The notes beneath the pieces are model-generated. The model worked only from the letters and a program-made list of their open reading frames with translations, did no database searches and was not told the origin of the DNA. From JAWKWA01 sp041397765 (GTDB taxonomy: Bacteria; Pseudomonadota; Alphaproteobacteria; Rhizobiales; Hyphomicrobiaceae), in the NCBI GenBank assembly GCA_041397765.1, contig JAWKWA010000006.1:174116-238115 (forward strand): a stretch of 64,000 nt of DNA, in the 5' to 3' direction. This document shows positions 16,636 through 30,111 of the stretch, one piece after another (within the stretch, counting starts at the first letter, position 1; each line of letters starts with the position of its first letter). A program made the translations under genes and the position numbers.

Positions 16636-18654
16636 TCAGACTGTCTCAGGCCGGGCCGGCGACGACGGCGCCCCCTTGGCCCGCTCGCTCTCGCGATAAT
16701 GCAGGGGACCGCCGCGGAATGGGGCAAAGCCGGTGCCGAAGATGACGCCGGCATCGACCATGTCGGCACCGGCGACGACGCGCTCGGCGACGCATTTCTC
16801 GCATTCGTCGATCAGAGGCTTGACGAGATCGCGGCCGAGGCTGTCGAGCTCGGCCGCCTTGAAGGGCTCCTTCGGCGCCTCGCGGACGGGCTTGCCGTCC
16901 TTCCAGACATAGAAGCCCTCGCCGCTCTTCTTGCCGAGCTTGCCGGCGGCGACGAGCTTGGCGAGCCTCGAGCCCTCCATGGTGGCGCCGGCGATGCCGA
17001 GGATCTCGGCGACGTGCTTGCAGATGTCGAGGCCGACCTGGTCGGCGAGCTCGATCGGTCCGACCGGCATGCCGAAGGCGCGGGCCGCGTCGTCGATCTT
17101 CTCGCGCGGGGTGCCTTCCTCGTGGCGCTTCATGGCAGCCATCATGTAGGGGGCGAGCACGCGGTTGACGAGGAAGCCCGGCGTGCTCTTGGTGACGAGC
17201 GGGTATTTGCCGATGGTGGTGACGACGGCGCAGCCTTTCTCGACCTCGGTCTCGCGGGTGCCGGAGCCCTTCACCACCTCGACGAGGGGGAGCTGGGGGA
17301 CGGGGTTGAAGAAATGCAGTCCGATGAGGCGCGCCTCGTCGGCCATGCCGCGGGCGATGTCCTCGATCGGGATCGAGGAGGTGTTGCTGGCGAGGACGGC
17401 GTCGGGCCTGGCGCGGGCCTCGAGCGCGCGGAAGAGGCCTTGCTTGGCCTCCAGCTTCTCGACGATCGCCTCGATGATCACGTCGGCGCGGGCGGCGCCA
17501 TCGCCTTTCTGATCGAGGATGAGACGGGCGGTGGCCGCCTCGAGATCGGTCCGCGACTTGTAGCGCTTGCGGAAATGGCCCTTGGCCTGCGCCTCGGCCT
17601 TCTTCAATTGCTCCTCGCTGAGATCCTGCAGCGAGACCTCGAGACCGGACATCACGCAATGGGCGGCGATGTCGGCGCCCATGGTGCCGGCACCGATCAC
17701 ATGCACGCGGCGCGGCTTGAAGGCGATGCCCTTGGGCGCGAGGTCCTTCATGCGCTCGGAAAGCTGGAAGACGCGGCGCAGATTGCGCGACTGCTCGGAG
17801 ACCATCAGGGGGGCGAAGGCGCGGGTCTCGGCCGCCTTCATGCGGGGCTCGGAGCCGCCGAAATGCTCGAAGAGCTCGATCAGCGAAAACGGCGCCGGGT
17901 AGTGGTCGGCGCGGACCTTGGCCTTGGTGCGGTCGCGCATGCGCCCGGCCAGATAGCCGCGGAACGGCCATTGGCAGGCGAGACGCTTCAGCGCCGAGGG
18001 CGCGCGCGATCGCCGACCCTGCAGTGCCGCCTTGCGGGCCGCCCAGCGCAGGTTCGGTCGGGCTGGTACGAGCTCGTCGATGAGACCGATGGCGCGCGCC
18101 ACGCTCGGGCGCAGCATGGAACCGGTCAGCATCATCTGCATGGCCTGGACGGGCCCTGCGAGACGGAGCGAGCGGACCGTACCGTTGAAGCCGGGGAAGA
18201 TGCCGAGCTTGATCTCGGGCAGGCCGATGCGGGTGCCCTCGTCGCGCGTGGCGATACGGTAGTTGCAGGCCATGGCGAGCTCGAGACCGCCGCCGAGGCA
18301 GTAGCCGTGGATGGCGGCGACCGTCGGCACGGCAAGCTTCTCGAGCCGGTCGAGGAGGCCGGTGGCAGCCTTGACGGCCTCGATCACTTCGGCCTCGGTG
18401 CGGAAATTCTCGAATTCGCGGATGTCGGCGCCGGCGATGAAGCTGCGCTCCTTGGCGGAGATGATGACGAGGCCGCGGATCTGCTTGGCGGCGGCGGCCG
18501 TCTCGGCACGGGCGAGAATCGCGGCGAACTCCTCGATGGCCCGCCGCGACAGGGTGTTGGTCGATTCCCCCGCGCGGTCGAAGATCGCCCAGGCGAGCCG
18601 CTCGCCGTCGATCTCGAAGCGCCAGTCCTCAAAGCTGTCGATGTCGGCGGTCAT
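16636..18654 (-). CDS. fadJ: Multifunctional beta-oxidation protein: enoyl-CoA hydratase / 3-hydroxyacyl-CoA dehydrogenase
   Basis: A 672-residue two-enzyme protein. The N-terminal crotonase domain (about residues 10-190) has the oxyanion segments ERSFIAGADI and HGYCLGGGLELAMA. From about residue 320 comes the NAD-binding domain with VIGAGTMGADIAAH, then SSIPIEDIA, HFFNPV and the C-terminal dehydrogenase domains. The catalytic His of the dehydrogenase lies in LIGLHFFNPV. I start at MTADIDSF, with AGGA 5 bases upstream; the longer frame is not family-like. Between FadE and FadI in one operon it forms the alpha half of the trifunctional complex. Confidence 0.94.
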   Translation of the reverse strand: MTADIDSFEDWRFEIDGERLAWAIFDRAGESTNTLSRRAIEEFAAILARAETAAAAKQIRGLVIISAKERSFIAGADIREFENFRTEAEVIEAVKAATGLLDRLEKLAVPTVAAIHGYCLGGGLELAMACNYRIATRDEGTRIGLPEIKLGIFPGFNGTVRSLRLAGPVQAMQMMLTGSMLRPSVARAIGLIDELVPARPNLRWAARKAALQGRRSRAPSALKRLACQWPFRGYLAGRMRDRTKAKVRADHYPAPFSLIELFEHFGGSEPRMKAAETRAFAPLMVSEQSRNLRRVFQLSERMKDLAPKGIAFKPRRVHVIGAGTMGADIAAHCVMSGLEVSLQDLSEEQLKKAEAQAKGHFRKRYKSRTDLEAATARLILDQKGDGAARADVIIEAIVEKLEAKQGLFRALEARARPDAVLASNTSSIPIEDIARGMADEARLIGLHFFNPVPQLPLVEVVKGSGTRETEVEKGCAVVTTIGKYPLVTKSTPGFLVNRVLAPYMMAAMKRHEEGTPREKIDDAARAFGMPVGPIELADQVGLDICKHVAEILGIAGATMEGSRLAKLVAAGKLGKKSGEGFYVWKDGKPVREAPKEPFKAAELDSLGRDLVKPLIDECEKCVAERVVAGADMVDAGVIFGTGFAPFRGGPLHYRESERAKGAPSSPARPETV

Positions 18655-18712
18655 GAGTTCCTGCCAGTCCTTCGGTGTGGTCGGCGGTCCGCAGTGGGGC
18701 GCGCGCGTCCTG

Positions 18713-21228
18713 CTATTCGGCCGCGTCGCTCGCAGCCGGCCGCGAGGCATTGGTGACGACGCGGTAGTGCGGCCGCACTTCTTCCGGGTCGAAATGGTCG
18801 ACGGCGATGACGCGGCCCGTCAGGTCCTCGACCTCGCGCAGGAGCGGCGCCTCGGCGGCGGTGACGACGCCACGCTCGACCGCCTCGCCGATCCAGTCGC
18901 GTCCGTGATAGCGGCGGATTTCGCCCTTGCGGACGGCGCGCTCGATGCGCTTCAGCGCGTCCTCGGCCTCGACCACCTTCTTCAGCGTATGCTCGAGGAT
19001 GCCGGTCGGATCGGCGGGATCATGCGAGACGAAGATCTCGCGGGTCAGCCGGTCGCGCTGCTCGCCGGGCGCCAGCACCGGCTGGACGATGCGGCGCCCG
19101 AGATGGTCGGCGGCGGGACGGCGACGGGCGCCGAGGGGCAGGAGCACGAGCCGCAGGAACGGCCGGGCCGGGCGGACGGGGAAGTTGTCGACGACGCCCC
19201 GCACCGCCTCCTCGAAGCGGTTGAGGGCATTCGTCGCGGCATAGTCGACGAGGGCCCGGTCGGCGAGGGGGCGGCCGTCGTCCGCGAAGCGCTTGAGGAC
19301 GGCCGAGAGCATGTAGAGCTCCGACAGAGCGTCGGCCATGCGGCCGGTGATGTGCTGGCGGGTCTTCATGCCGCCGCCGAGCAGCGCCACCGTGATGTCG
19401 GCGAGGAAGGCGAAGCTGCGCGAGGCGCGCCAGAGCTGGCGGTACCAGCGCGCGACGCCACCTGCCCCGGATGGCGCGCGGCCGAACAGGCCACCGGTCA
19501 GATTGTGAAAGAAGGCCCCGGTGATGTTCGAGACCGAGAAGCCGACATGGCCGAGAAAGGCGGTCTCGAAGGCGGCAAGGCCACGGGCCCGGTCGGCGTC
19601 CTCGCCGGCCTTGACCTCGGCATAGAGATAGGGATGGCTGCGCAGCGCCCCTTGCGCGAAGGTGATGAGGGAGCGCGTCAGGATGTTGGCGCCTTCCACC
19701 GTGATCGCGACCGGCACCATCTGATAGGCCGACTGCAGGTAGTTCGAGGGGCCGTCGCAGATGCCGCGCCCGCCATGGATGTCCATGGCGGCGTTGACGC
19801 AGGCGCGCATGCGCTCGGTCGACTGGTATTTCAGGAGCGCCGAGATCACCGACGGCTTCTCGCCGCGCGCCACCATGGCGGCCGTCATCGCGCGGGCGGC
19901 CTCGGTCACATAGGCCTGCTCGACGAGATAGGCGAGCGGCTCCTCGACGCCTTCCATCCGCCCGACGGCGAGGCCGAACTGGCGGCGGATGCGGGCATAG
20001 GCCGATGTCACGCGCAGCATCATCTTGGCGCCCGCCGCCGAAGAGGAGGGCAGCGAGATCGAGCGGCCGGCCGACAGGCATTCCATCAGCATCCGCCAGC
20101 CCTGGCCGACCATGTCGCGGCCGCCGATCACATAGTCGAGCGGCACGCGCACGTCCTCGCCCCAGTTGGGGCCGTTGGGGAAGGCCGAGCCGGAGGGCAG
20201 ATGGCGCCGGCCGATCCGCACGCCGGGGTGATCGCACGGGATGAGCGCGAGGGTGATGCCGACATCCTCGCCGCGGCCGAGCAGGTTCTCAGGATCGAAC
20301 AGGCGGAAGGCGAGACCGAGGATCGTCGCCTTGGGCCCGAGCGTGATGTAGCGCTTCTCCCAGGAGAGGCGGATGACGAGCGTCTCGCGCCCGTCCACGA
20401 CCTCACGCTCGAGGACGCCGATGTCGCGCATGGTCGCCGCGTCCGAGCCCGAGGTCGGGCCGGTCAGCCCGAAAGCCGGGATCTCCTCGCCGCGGGCAAG
20501 GCGCGGCAGGTAGTGCTCCTTCTGGTCGGGGTGCCGTATTTCTCGATGAGCTCGCCGGGGCCCAGCGAGTTCGGCACCATGACGATGGTCGCGACATCGG
20601 GTGAGCGCGAGGAGATCTTGCCGAGGATCAGCGATTGGGCCTGCGCGGAGAAGCCGAGGCCGCCATGGGCCTTGGAGATCAGCATGCCGAGGAAGCCGTG
20701 GCGGGCGACGAAACGCCAGATCTCCTCGGGGATCTCCTTGTCGAAATGGCGGATCCGCCAGTCGTCGATCATCCGGCAGAGATCCTCGGTCGGGCCGTCG
20801 AGGAAGCGGCGTTCCTCGTCGGTCAACTCGATGCCGGGGATGGCGCCGAGCTTCGCCCAGTCGGGCCGGCCGGAGAAGAGCTCGGCGTCCCAGCCGACCG
20901 TGCCAGCCTCGAGCGCCTCGGTCTCGGTCGCCGAGACGCTCGGCAGGATGGCACGAACGGCCGAGAAGGCCGGGCGGACGACCAGGGCGCGGCGGATGGC
21001 CGGAACCGAGATCAATCCGAGAACGGCGGCGAGGCCGGCCATGACAAGGACGAAGGGACTGGCAAGGCTCGCGGTCGGGATCCCGCCGGCGAGCCCCTGC
21101 AAGAGCCCGGTCGGCCAGAGCACCGCCAGGATGGCCGAGAGCGCGGCGTAGCTCCACAGCGGCGCCCGGTTCATGGCAAGGGCGAAGAGCGCGGCGATGC
21201 CGAGCACCGCAAGCATCAGACCGGCCAT
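18713..21228 (-). pseudogene. fadE: FadE-type long acyl-CoA dehydrogenase, frame-disrupted
   Basis: First step of beta-oxidation. After repair the protein would be about 838 residues. Two to three N-terminal hydrophobic segments (MAGLMLAVLGIAALF onward) suggest membrane association as in E. coli FadE. They are followed by the acyl-CoA dehydrogenase core (FGLTGPTSGSDAATM, MDIHGGRGICDGPSN) and the FadE-type C-terminal extension. The frame breaks near 20531: ...LIEKYGTP continues out of frame, while the correct continuation DQKEHYLPRLARGEE is in the next frame. One C is missing from a run of Cs; with five instead of four the sequence reads normally. This is likely a homopolymer sequencing error. 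The start at 21228 has GAGGAGG 10 bases upstream. It is first gene of the fadE-fadJ-fadI operon. Confidence 0.9.
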
Positions 21229-21559
21229 GGCTCGGTGCCTCCTCTGTCCTTCCTGACGGCGCGCCGCGACCGCCATCGCCCCTGCGATGATTGGGCGCAG
21301 GCACGCGGATCGGAGCCTAGGCGTCGCCGTCAGGACCGTCAAACGCTGGTCCTACATGCACATGCGAAAGATTCGGTGAAGAGAGCGTTACGGCATGCCT
21401 CGCGGAGCGCCCCGCCATGGTGCCGCGACGCTCGGGCCGATTGTCTCGCATCGTGCACTCGGCTAGGGGTCGGGGAGGCGGCCGGCGGTCTCCTGCCCCC
21501 GGCCGCGGCACTGGCAAGCCCGCGCTGACGGCGCCGGCAAGATGGAGGGCGGTCATATC
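21229..21559. other. Divergent promoter region, fadE / CDGSH gene
   Basis: 331 bp between two divergent genes; expected to hold the promoter of the beta-oxidation operon. I see no convincing consensus promoter or operator palindrome and no gene. Confidence 0.45.
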
Positions 21560-21802
21560 ATGTCCGAAGAGCCCAAGGTCGCCCAGAAGGGGCCGTTCCA
21601 GGTCGAGCTCGTGGCCGGCAAGCGTTATTTCTGGTGCCGCTGCGGACGCTCGGCCAAGCAGCCGTTCTGCGACGGTGCGCACAAGGGCACCGGCATGGAG
21701 CCGCTCGCCTTCGTCGCCGAGACCGGCGGGGTGCAGAACCTGTGCGGCTGCAAACAGTCCGACGACATGCCCTATTGCGACGGCAGCCACCTGCTGATCT
21801 AG
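21560..21802 (+). CDS. Double-CDGSH iron-sulfur protein
   Basis: An 80-residue protein with two complete CDGSH sites, each able to bind a [2Fe-2S] cluster by three Cys and one His: Cys26, Cys28, Cys37, His41 (CRC...FCDGAH) and Cys62, Cys64, Cys73, His77 (CGC...YCDGSH). Bacterial two-site members are small cytoplasmic redox or cluster-transfer proteins. I start at MSEEPK; GGAGGG lies about 10 bases upstream. The TAG stop codon is part of the outer CTAGTGG arm of the palindromic repeat that follows, so the repeat defines the end of the gene. Confidence 0.9.
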   Translation: MSEEPKVAQKGPFQVELVAGKRYFWCRCGRSAKQPFCDGAHKGTGMEPLAFVAETGGVQNLCGCKQSDDMPYCDGSHLLI

Positions 21803-21967
21803 TGGTTCGTTTCAGACATTTGCATCCCGTTTCAGAACCCGTGAGCGCAAATGCCGGAATCATGTGAACCACTAGCAAGCTCATGATTCCAGTGGAGCTT
21901 TTGAATTTGACACTTGAGAACGCACTTCGCAGCAACCGGGACTCGCGTGTCAAATTCGCTCCACTAG
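21799..21967 (-). repeat. 169-bp composite palindromic repeat, well-preserved copy
   Basis: Two adjoining palindromes. The first (21799-21875) is bounded by the perfect 10-bp inverted repeat CTAGTGGTTC / GAACCACTAG. The second (about 21889-21967) is bounded by CAGTGGAGC...GAATTTGACAC and GTGTCAAATTCGCTCCACTAG-type arms, with a 4-base bulge in one arm. The whole unit aligns ungapped to the reverse complement of 11704-11872. It lies right after the CDGSH gene and contains its stop codon. Confidence 0.85.
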
Positions 21968-22456
21968 CCTGACTTGCATCGGCAATGAGGGCGGGGCTCG
22001 CCCGGGCGATCGGCGCACGCGCCCTGTCGCACGGGAGGGGCCTCTTCGCCCGCTCTGCCGGTGCTGCGGCGCGTGAGGCGGGGCGAGGTGGGGGCGGAGG
22101 CCCGGCGGGCTCACCAGACGGCGGCTCTCCAGTCTGCGGCGCCCCACCCGTCGGCGACCGGCCGGTGCGACCCTGTCGCTGCCAGGGCCTGCCGCGCTGC
22201 GGTATTCCAATTGGCGACCGATTGGCCACAGGTTCGGGGCTGCGCCAGCTCCGGCGCTCTTTCCGGCGGGGGAGGCCATTGAAGGCCGAGTGAAAAGTGG
22301 GATAGGCTCAGGCCAAGACTTGCGGAATCCGACCGGCCGGGACTGGCCACGGTTTCCCCGCAAATAGAACAAGCGGCAGATCGAACGCAGGGATCGGACA
22401 AGTGCCGAGCTCTGGTCGTGGCGGGACTGACCGCGTCGAAGGAGGCTTCAGAGCTC
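21968..22456. other. Intergenic region upstream of liv operon
   Basis: About 490 bp between the palindromic repeat and livH. A plus-strand frame at 21985-22293 exists but is Gly/Arg-rich, has no ribosome binding site and no protein-like pattern, so I do not call it. The region should carry the liv promoter, which I could not place. Confidence 0.45.
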
Positions 22457-23384
<928 letters not shown>

Positions 23385-23388
23385 GGCG

Positions 23389-24782
<1,394 letters not shown>

Positions 24783-24786
<4 letters not shown>

Positions 24787-25627
24787 GACCCTGGGAGCAG
24801 GATCCGATCCTGACGGTCGAGCACCTGACGATGCGCTTCGGCGGCCTCGTCGCCATCAACGACCTGTCCTTTGCGGCGGCGCGCCGGCAGATCACCGCGC
24901 TGATCGGTCCCAACGGCGCCGGCAAGACCACCGTCTTCAACTGCATCACCGGCTTCTACAAACCGACCGAGGGCATGATCTCGCTCAGGCACGAGGGCGG
25001 CGCCGAGCCCTTCCTGCTCGAGCGGCTCGACGATTTCCGCATCGCCTCGCGCGCCCGTGTCGCCCGCACCTTCCAGAACATCCGCCTGTTCTCGGGCATG
25101 ACCGTGCTCGAGAACCTGCTGGTCGCCCAGCACAACGTGCTGATGCGGGCCTCCGGCTTCACGGTCGGGGGCATTCTCGGCCTGCCGCATTTCCGGCACG
25201 CCGAGGAGGAGGCGGTCGAGTTCGCGACCGGCTGGCTGAGAAAGGTCGGGCTCCTGGAGCGCGCCGACGATGCGGCAGGCGATCTGCCCTACGGCGCCCA
25301 GCGCCGGCTCGAGATCGCGCGCGCCATGTGCACGCGCCCGGTGCTGCTCTGCCTCGACGAACCGGCGGCCGGCCTCAATCCGCGCGAAAGCCTGGAATTG
25401 AACGAGCTCCTGCTCTCGATCCGCGACAGCGAGGATGTCGCCCTCCTGCTCATCGAGCACGACATGGGCGTGGTCATGGGGATCTCCGACCACATCGTCG
25501 TGCTCGACTACGGCGTCAAGATCTCCGACGGCACGCCCGACGAGGTCCGCGCCGACCCGCATGTCATCGCCGCCTATCTCGGTGTGGCCGACGAGGAGGT
25601 CGAGGCGGTCGAGAAGGAGGTCCACTC

Positions 25628-25631
<4 letters not shown>
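24783..25631 (+). CDS. livG: Branched-chain amino-acid ABC ATPase LivG
   Basis: A 282-residue ATPase with Walker A GPNGAGKTT (42-50), the LivG-type FQNIRLFSGMTVLENLLVAQH, a signature region reading LPYGAQRRLEIARAM, Walker B LLCLDEPAAGLNPRE and H-loop LLIEHDM. The signature YGAQRR replaces the usual SGGQ, which is common in LivG. The start codon at 24783 overlaps the livM stop (ATGA), and the stop overlaps the livF GTG start by 4 bp. Confidence 0.95.
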
Positions 25632-26355
<724 letters not shown>

Positions 26356-26458
26356 GTACGGTGGCGGGCCTTGGCCCGCGGCCGGGCAGGAGACAGGCGA
26401 GGGCAGGCCGGCGGGAGCTGGCCGGCAAGACGGGTTGATCTAGGACAGGCTGGTCAAG

Positions 26459-26818
26459 ATGCTCGATCTACAAGGCATTCTCTGGGAGGATTCGCCCTGG
26501 ATCTTCCTCGTGATGACCGTGATCTTCGGTGGCCTTGCGGCGATGATGGCGGGCAAGGCGCTGGCACGGTCGTGGCGCCCGCTGCCGCTACTGATCTTCT
26601 ACATGGCGATCTTCGGCTTCGCCATCCGCTTCCTGCATTGGGGGCTGTTCCAGGGCAGCCTCCTGTCGGTGCACTTCTACGTCGTCGACACGCTCGTCCT
26701 CATGCTCATCGCCGCGCTCAGCTACCGCTATGCGCGCACCAATCAGATGGTGACGCAGTATCACTGGCTCTACCGGCGGACGAGCCCGTTCTCCTGGAGC
26801 GATCGCAAGGCCGCCTGA
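26459..26818 (+). CDS. Small membrane protein of the liv operon (DUF6867-like)
   Basis: A 119-residue protein with three hydrophobic segments (about residues 14-32, 43-61 and 68-87) and a conserved-looking aromatic/basic tail (YHWLYRRTSPFSW). It is 103 bp after livF and before the binding-protein gene, all on the plus strand, so it is part of the importer locus. I believe it matches the DUF6867 family seen in liv operons of Hyphomicrobiales, from memory. Function unknown; it may be an accessory membrane subunit. Confidence 0.8.
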   Translation: MLDLQGILWEDSPWIFLVMTVIFGGLAAMMAGKALARSWRPLPLLIFYMAIFGFAIRFLHWGLFQGSLLSVHFYVVDTLVLMLIAALSYRYARTNQMVTQYHWLYRRTSPFSWSDRKAA

Positions 26819-27240
26819 CCGGTGGCCTGCGCCCGTCGCGACCGTCCCGGCACCGCGCCCGACGATCGCCGTTCGCAGTTCCGATTGCGTGCTTGCCTCC
26901 AGATCCGTTGACCTGCGACGACGAGTTCGCTCCGATGTCGCGGCGAGACTTGCAGCACCTGCCCTTTCGTTTCCATGCTCGACTGCCGATTGCCTGCCGC
27001 GACAGTGAACCGGCACGTCATCGGAGTTGAAAATGGCGCACCGAGGCGGCATGGTAGACGCAACATGGCGGTGGCAGCACGCCGCCGTGCTCACGGCAGG
27101 GGGTTGCCCACCGGGTGGAAATGTTTGCTGTGAACGGACCTCTTTCCGCCGCAATAAGTGTGCTAGACCCTCGCCGTTTACTGACCGTTCGGCGCCTTGC
27201 GGCGCTGCGCGGCGCATCACCCAAGGGAGGACTTCCATTG
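26819..27240. other. Intergenic region before livJ
   Basis: 422 bp without a credible gene; minus-strand frames across it have random composition. It probably contains the separate promoter of the binding-protein gene. A possible extended -10 (TGTGCTAGAC) lies at about 27160-27170, but I find no matching -35. Confidence 0.4.
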
Positions 27241-28353
<1,113 letters not shown>

Positions 28354-28384
28354 TGTGACGCTGCGTTCTGCCTGAAAAGGCAGG

Positions 28385-28422
28385 AAGGCCCGTGGGGGAC
28401 AATCCCTCCCGCGGGCCTTTTT
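28385..28422 (+). terminator. Rho-independent terminator after livJ
   Basis: GC-rich stem AAGGCCCG / CGGGCCTT extended by GGGGGA / TCCCTC, a short ACAA-containing loop and a run of five Ts. It is 32 bp after the livJ stop. Confidence 0.9.
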
Positions 28423-28472
28423 CGTTGCTGGCTGTGGCCGTTGCCGGTGTGGTACTCGGTCGGCGCTCGGCC

Positions 28473-29816
28473 TCAGGCCCCCGCCCTGCCGACTGTGGCA
28501 AAGCTCTGGTCGAGCCGGTCCGCCACCTCGCCGACATCGTCCATCGACAGGCAGAGCGGCGGCACCATGCGCAGCACGCTGCGATAGGGGCCCGACTTGG
28601 AGACGACAAGCCCGTTCTCGCGCGTCGCCTCGAAAATGCGCGCCGTTTCGGCGGTGGCCGGCGCCTTGGTGGCGCGATCCTCGACCAGCTCGAGCGCCAT
28701 CATCAGCCCCTTGCCGCGCACATCGCCGATCAGCCCGTATTTCTGCTTCAGCGCGACGAGCCGCTCATAGAGCGCGGCACCGACGCGGGCGGCGTTCTCC
28801 TGCAGCCGCTCCTCCTCGATGACGCGCAAGACGGCGCGGCCGGCGGCGCAGGCGACCGGATTGCCGCCATAGGTGTGGAACAGGAACTTGTCCTTCATGC
28901 TCTCGGCGATGGCGCGCCTCGCCACCACCGCGCCGAGCGGGAAACCGTTGCCGATGCCCTTCGCCATGACGACGATATCGGGGACGACGCCGTCCGCCTC
29001 GAAGGCCCAATAGTTGGCGCCGGTGCGGGCAAAACCCGACTGCACCTCGTCGATGACGAGGAGGCCGCCGGCGGCACGCACGCGCTCGGCCGCGCCGCGG
29101 ATATAGCCCTCCGGCATGACGACGATGCCGCCATAGCCCTGCACCGGCTCGATGATCATGCCGGCGAGCCCGCCGCTCGTAGCGTAGTGGATGGTGCGGT
29201 CGATCTCGTCGAGATAGGGCTGAACGCCCGGACCGAAGACGCCGCGATACTGGTTCGGCTCGGCGACGAAAGTGATGCCGCCAAGTTGGGGCACGTTGTG
29301 ACGGAAGCCGGAGATGCCGGTCACCGCCTGGGCACCGAAAGTGGCGCCGTGATAGCTGGTGCGCAGGGACAGGAAGTCGATATTGCCGGTGTGGCTGCGC
29401 GCCATCAGCAGCGCGAGGTCGATGGCCTCGGCGCCCGAATTGGTGAAATGGACCACCCAGTCCTCGCCGCGCGGCATGGTGGCGGCGAGCTCCTCGGCGA
29501 AATGGGCCGGCACCGGGTGATAGAACATCGCCGTCGCATGCGGCAGGTCGCGCATCTGGGCGACGGCCGCCTCGACCACTTTCGGGTGGGCATGGCCGAC
29601 CGAGATGCACAGATTCATGGCGAGCAGGTCGATATAGCGCCGGCCGTCGGCGTCGAAGAGATACTGGCCCTCGCCGCGCTTGAAGATCAGCGGCGTCTCG
29701 TAGGGGACGAATTTGCGCTGGGAGGCGGCGTAGTAGGTGTCGCGCCGGGCGGCGATCGCCGGGGTCGACCAGTCGAGCTCGAGCCCGCCGCCGAGTGCAG
29801 CCGTGTCGTCGGTCAT
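28473..29816 (-). CDS. Class III aminotransferase (alanine-glyoxylate type 2-like)
   Basis: PLP enzyme of 447 residues, fold type I class III. The PLP Lys is residue 286 (MAKGIGNGFP) and the pyridine-N-binding Asp is residue 256 (VIDEVQSGFARTG). Other marks are TNSGAEAID (phosphate cup) and SYHGATFG. The N-terminal pattern and the MNLCISVGHAHPKV stretch resemble mammalian AGXT2-like and related omega-aminotransferases. I start at MTDDTAAL, with GGAAGGA upstream. It is convergent with livJ and divergent from nothing nearby; the next gene upstream on the same strand is a LysR regulator. Its link to the N-methyl-compound genes beyond is plausible (glyoxylate or pyruvate as acceptor) but not shown. 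Confidence 0.88.
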   Translation of the reverse strand: MTDDTAALGGGLELDWSTPAIAARRDTYYAASQRKFVPYETPLIFKRGEGQYLFDADGRRYIDLLAMNLCISVGHAHPKVVEAAVAQMRDLPHATAMFYHPVPAHFAEELAATMPRGEDWVVHFTNSGAEAIDLALLMARSHTGNIDFLSLRTSYHGATFGAQAVTGISGFRHNVPQLGGITFVAEPNQYRGVFGPGVQPYLDEIDRTIHYATSGGLAGMIIEPVQGYGGIVVMPEGYIRGAAERVRAAGGLLVIDEVQSGFARTGANYWAFEADGVVPDIVVMAKGIGNGFPLGAVVARRAIAESMKDKFLFHTYGGNPVACAAGRAVLRVIEEERLQENAARVGAALYERLVALKQKYGLIGDVRGKGLMMALELVEDRATKAPATAETARIFEATRENGLVVSKSGPYRSVLRMVPPLCLSMDDVGEVADRLDQSFATVGRAGA

Positions 29817-30111
29817 GGCGCCGGATTCCTTCCTGCCTGATGGCGCGGCGATCCGGCAGGCCCTGCCGCCGGATTCGCGCATGTCTTCTCCGCCTCGCGG
29901 GCAGGCGATGCCCCGACCGCACCCTGCCCTGATCTCGAGCGTCCGACCCTCGCCGGTCGCCCGATGCGTCACGACTATGCCACCGGCGGGAGCCGACGGA
30001 AGCCGGGCAGGTGAGGAATCGCGAAGACTGATCGAGCCGATTAGAGCGGGTCGCTTGCGGCGCGCGCGCCGGACAGGGGGAGGGGCCGCCCTTCCCCCCG
30101 GTCGAGCGGAG

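Noticed and set aside
21985..22293. Small plus-strand gene upstream of livH
   Set aside because: Gly/Arg/Pro-rich, no ribosome binding site, no hydrophobic or motif pattern; looks like a chance frame.
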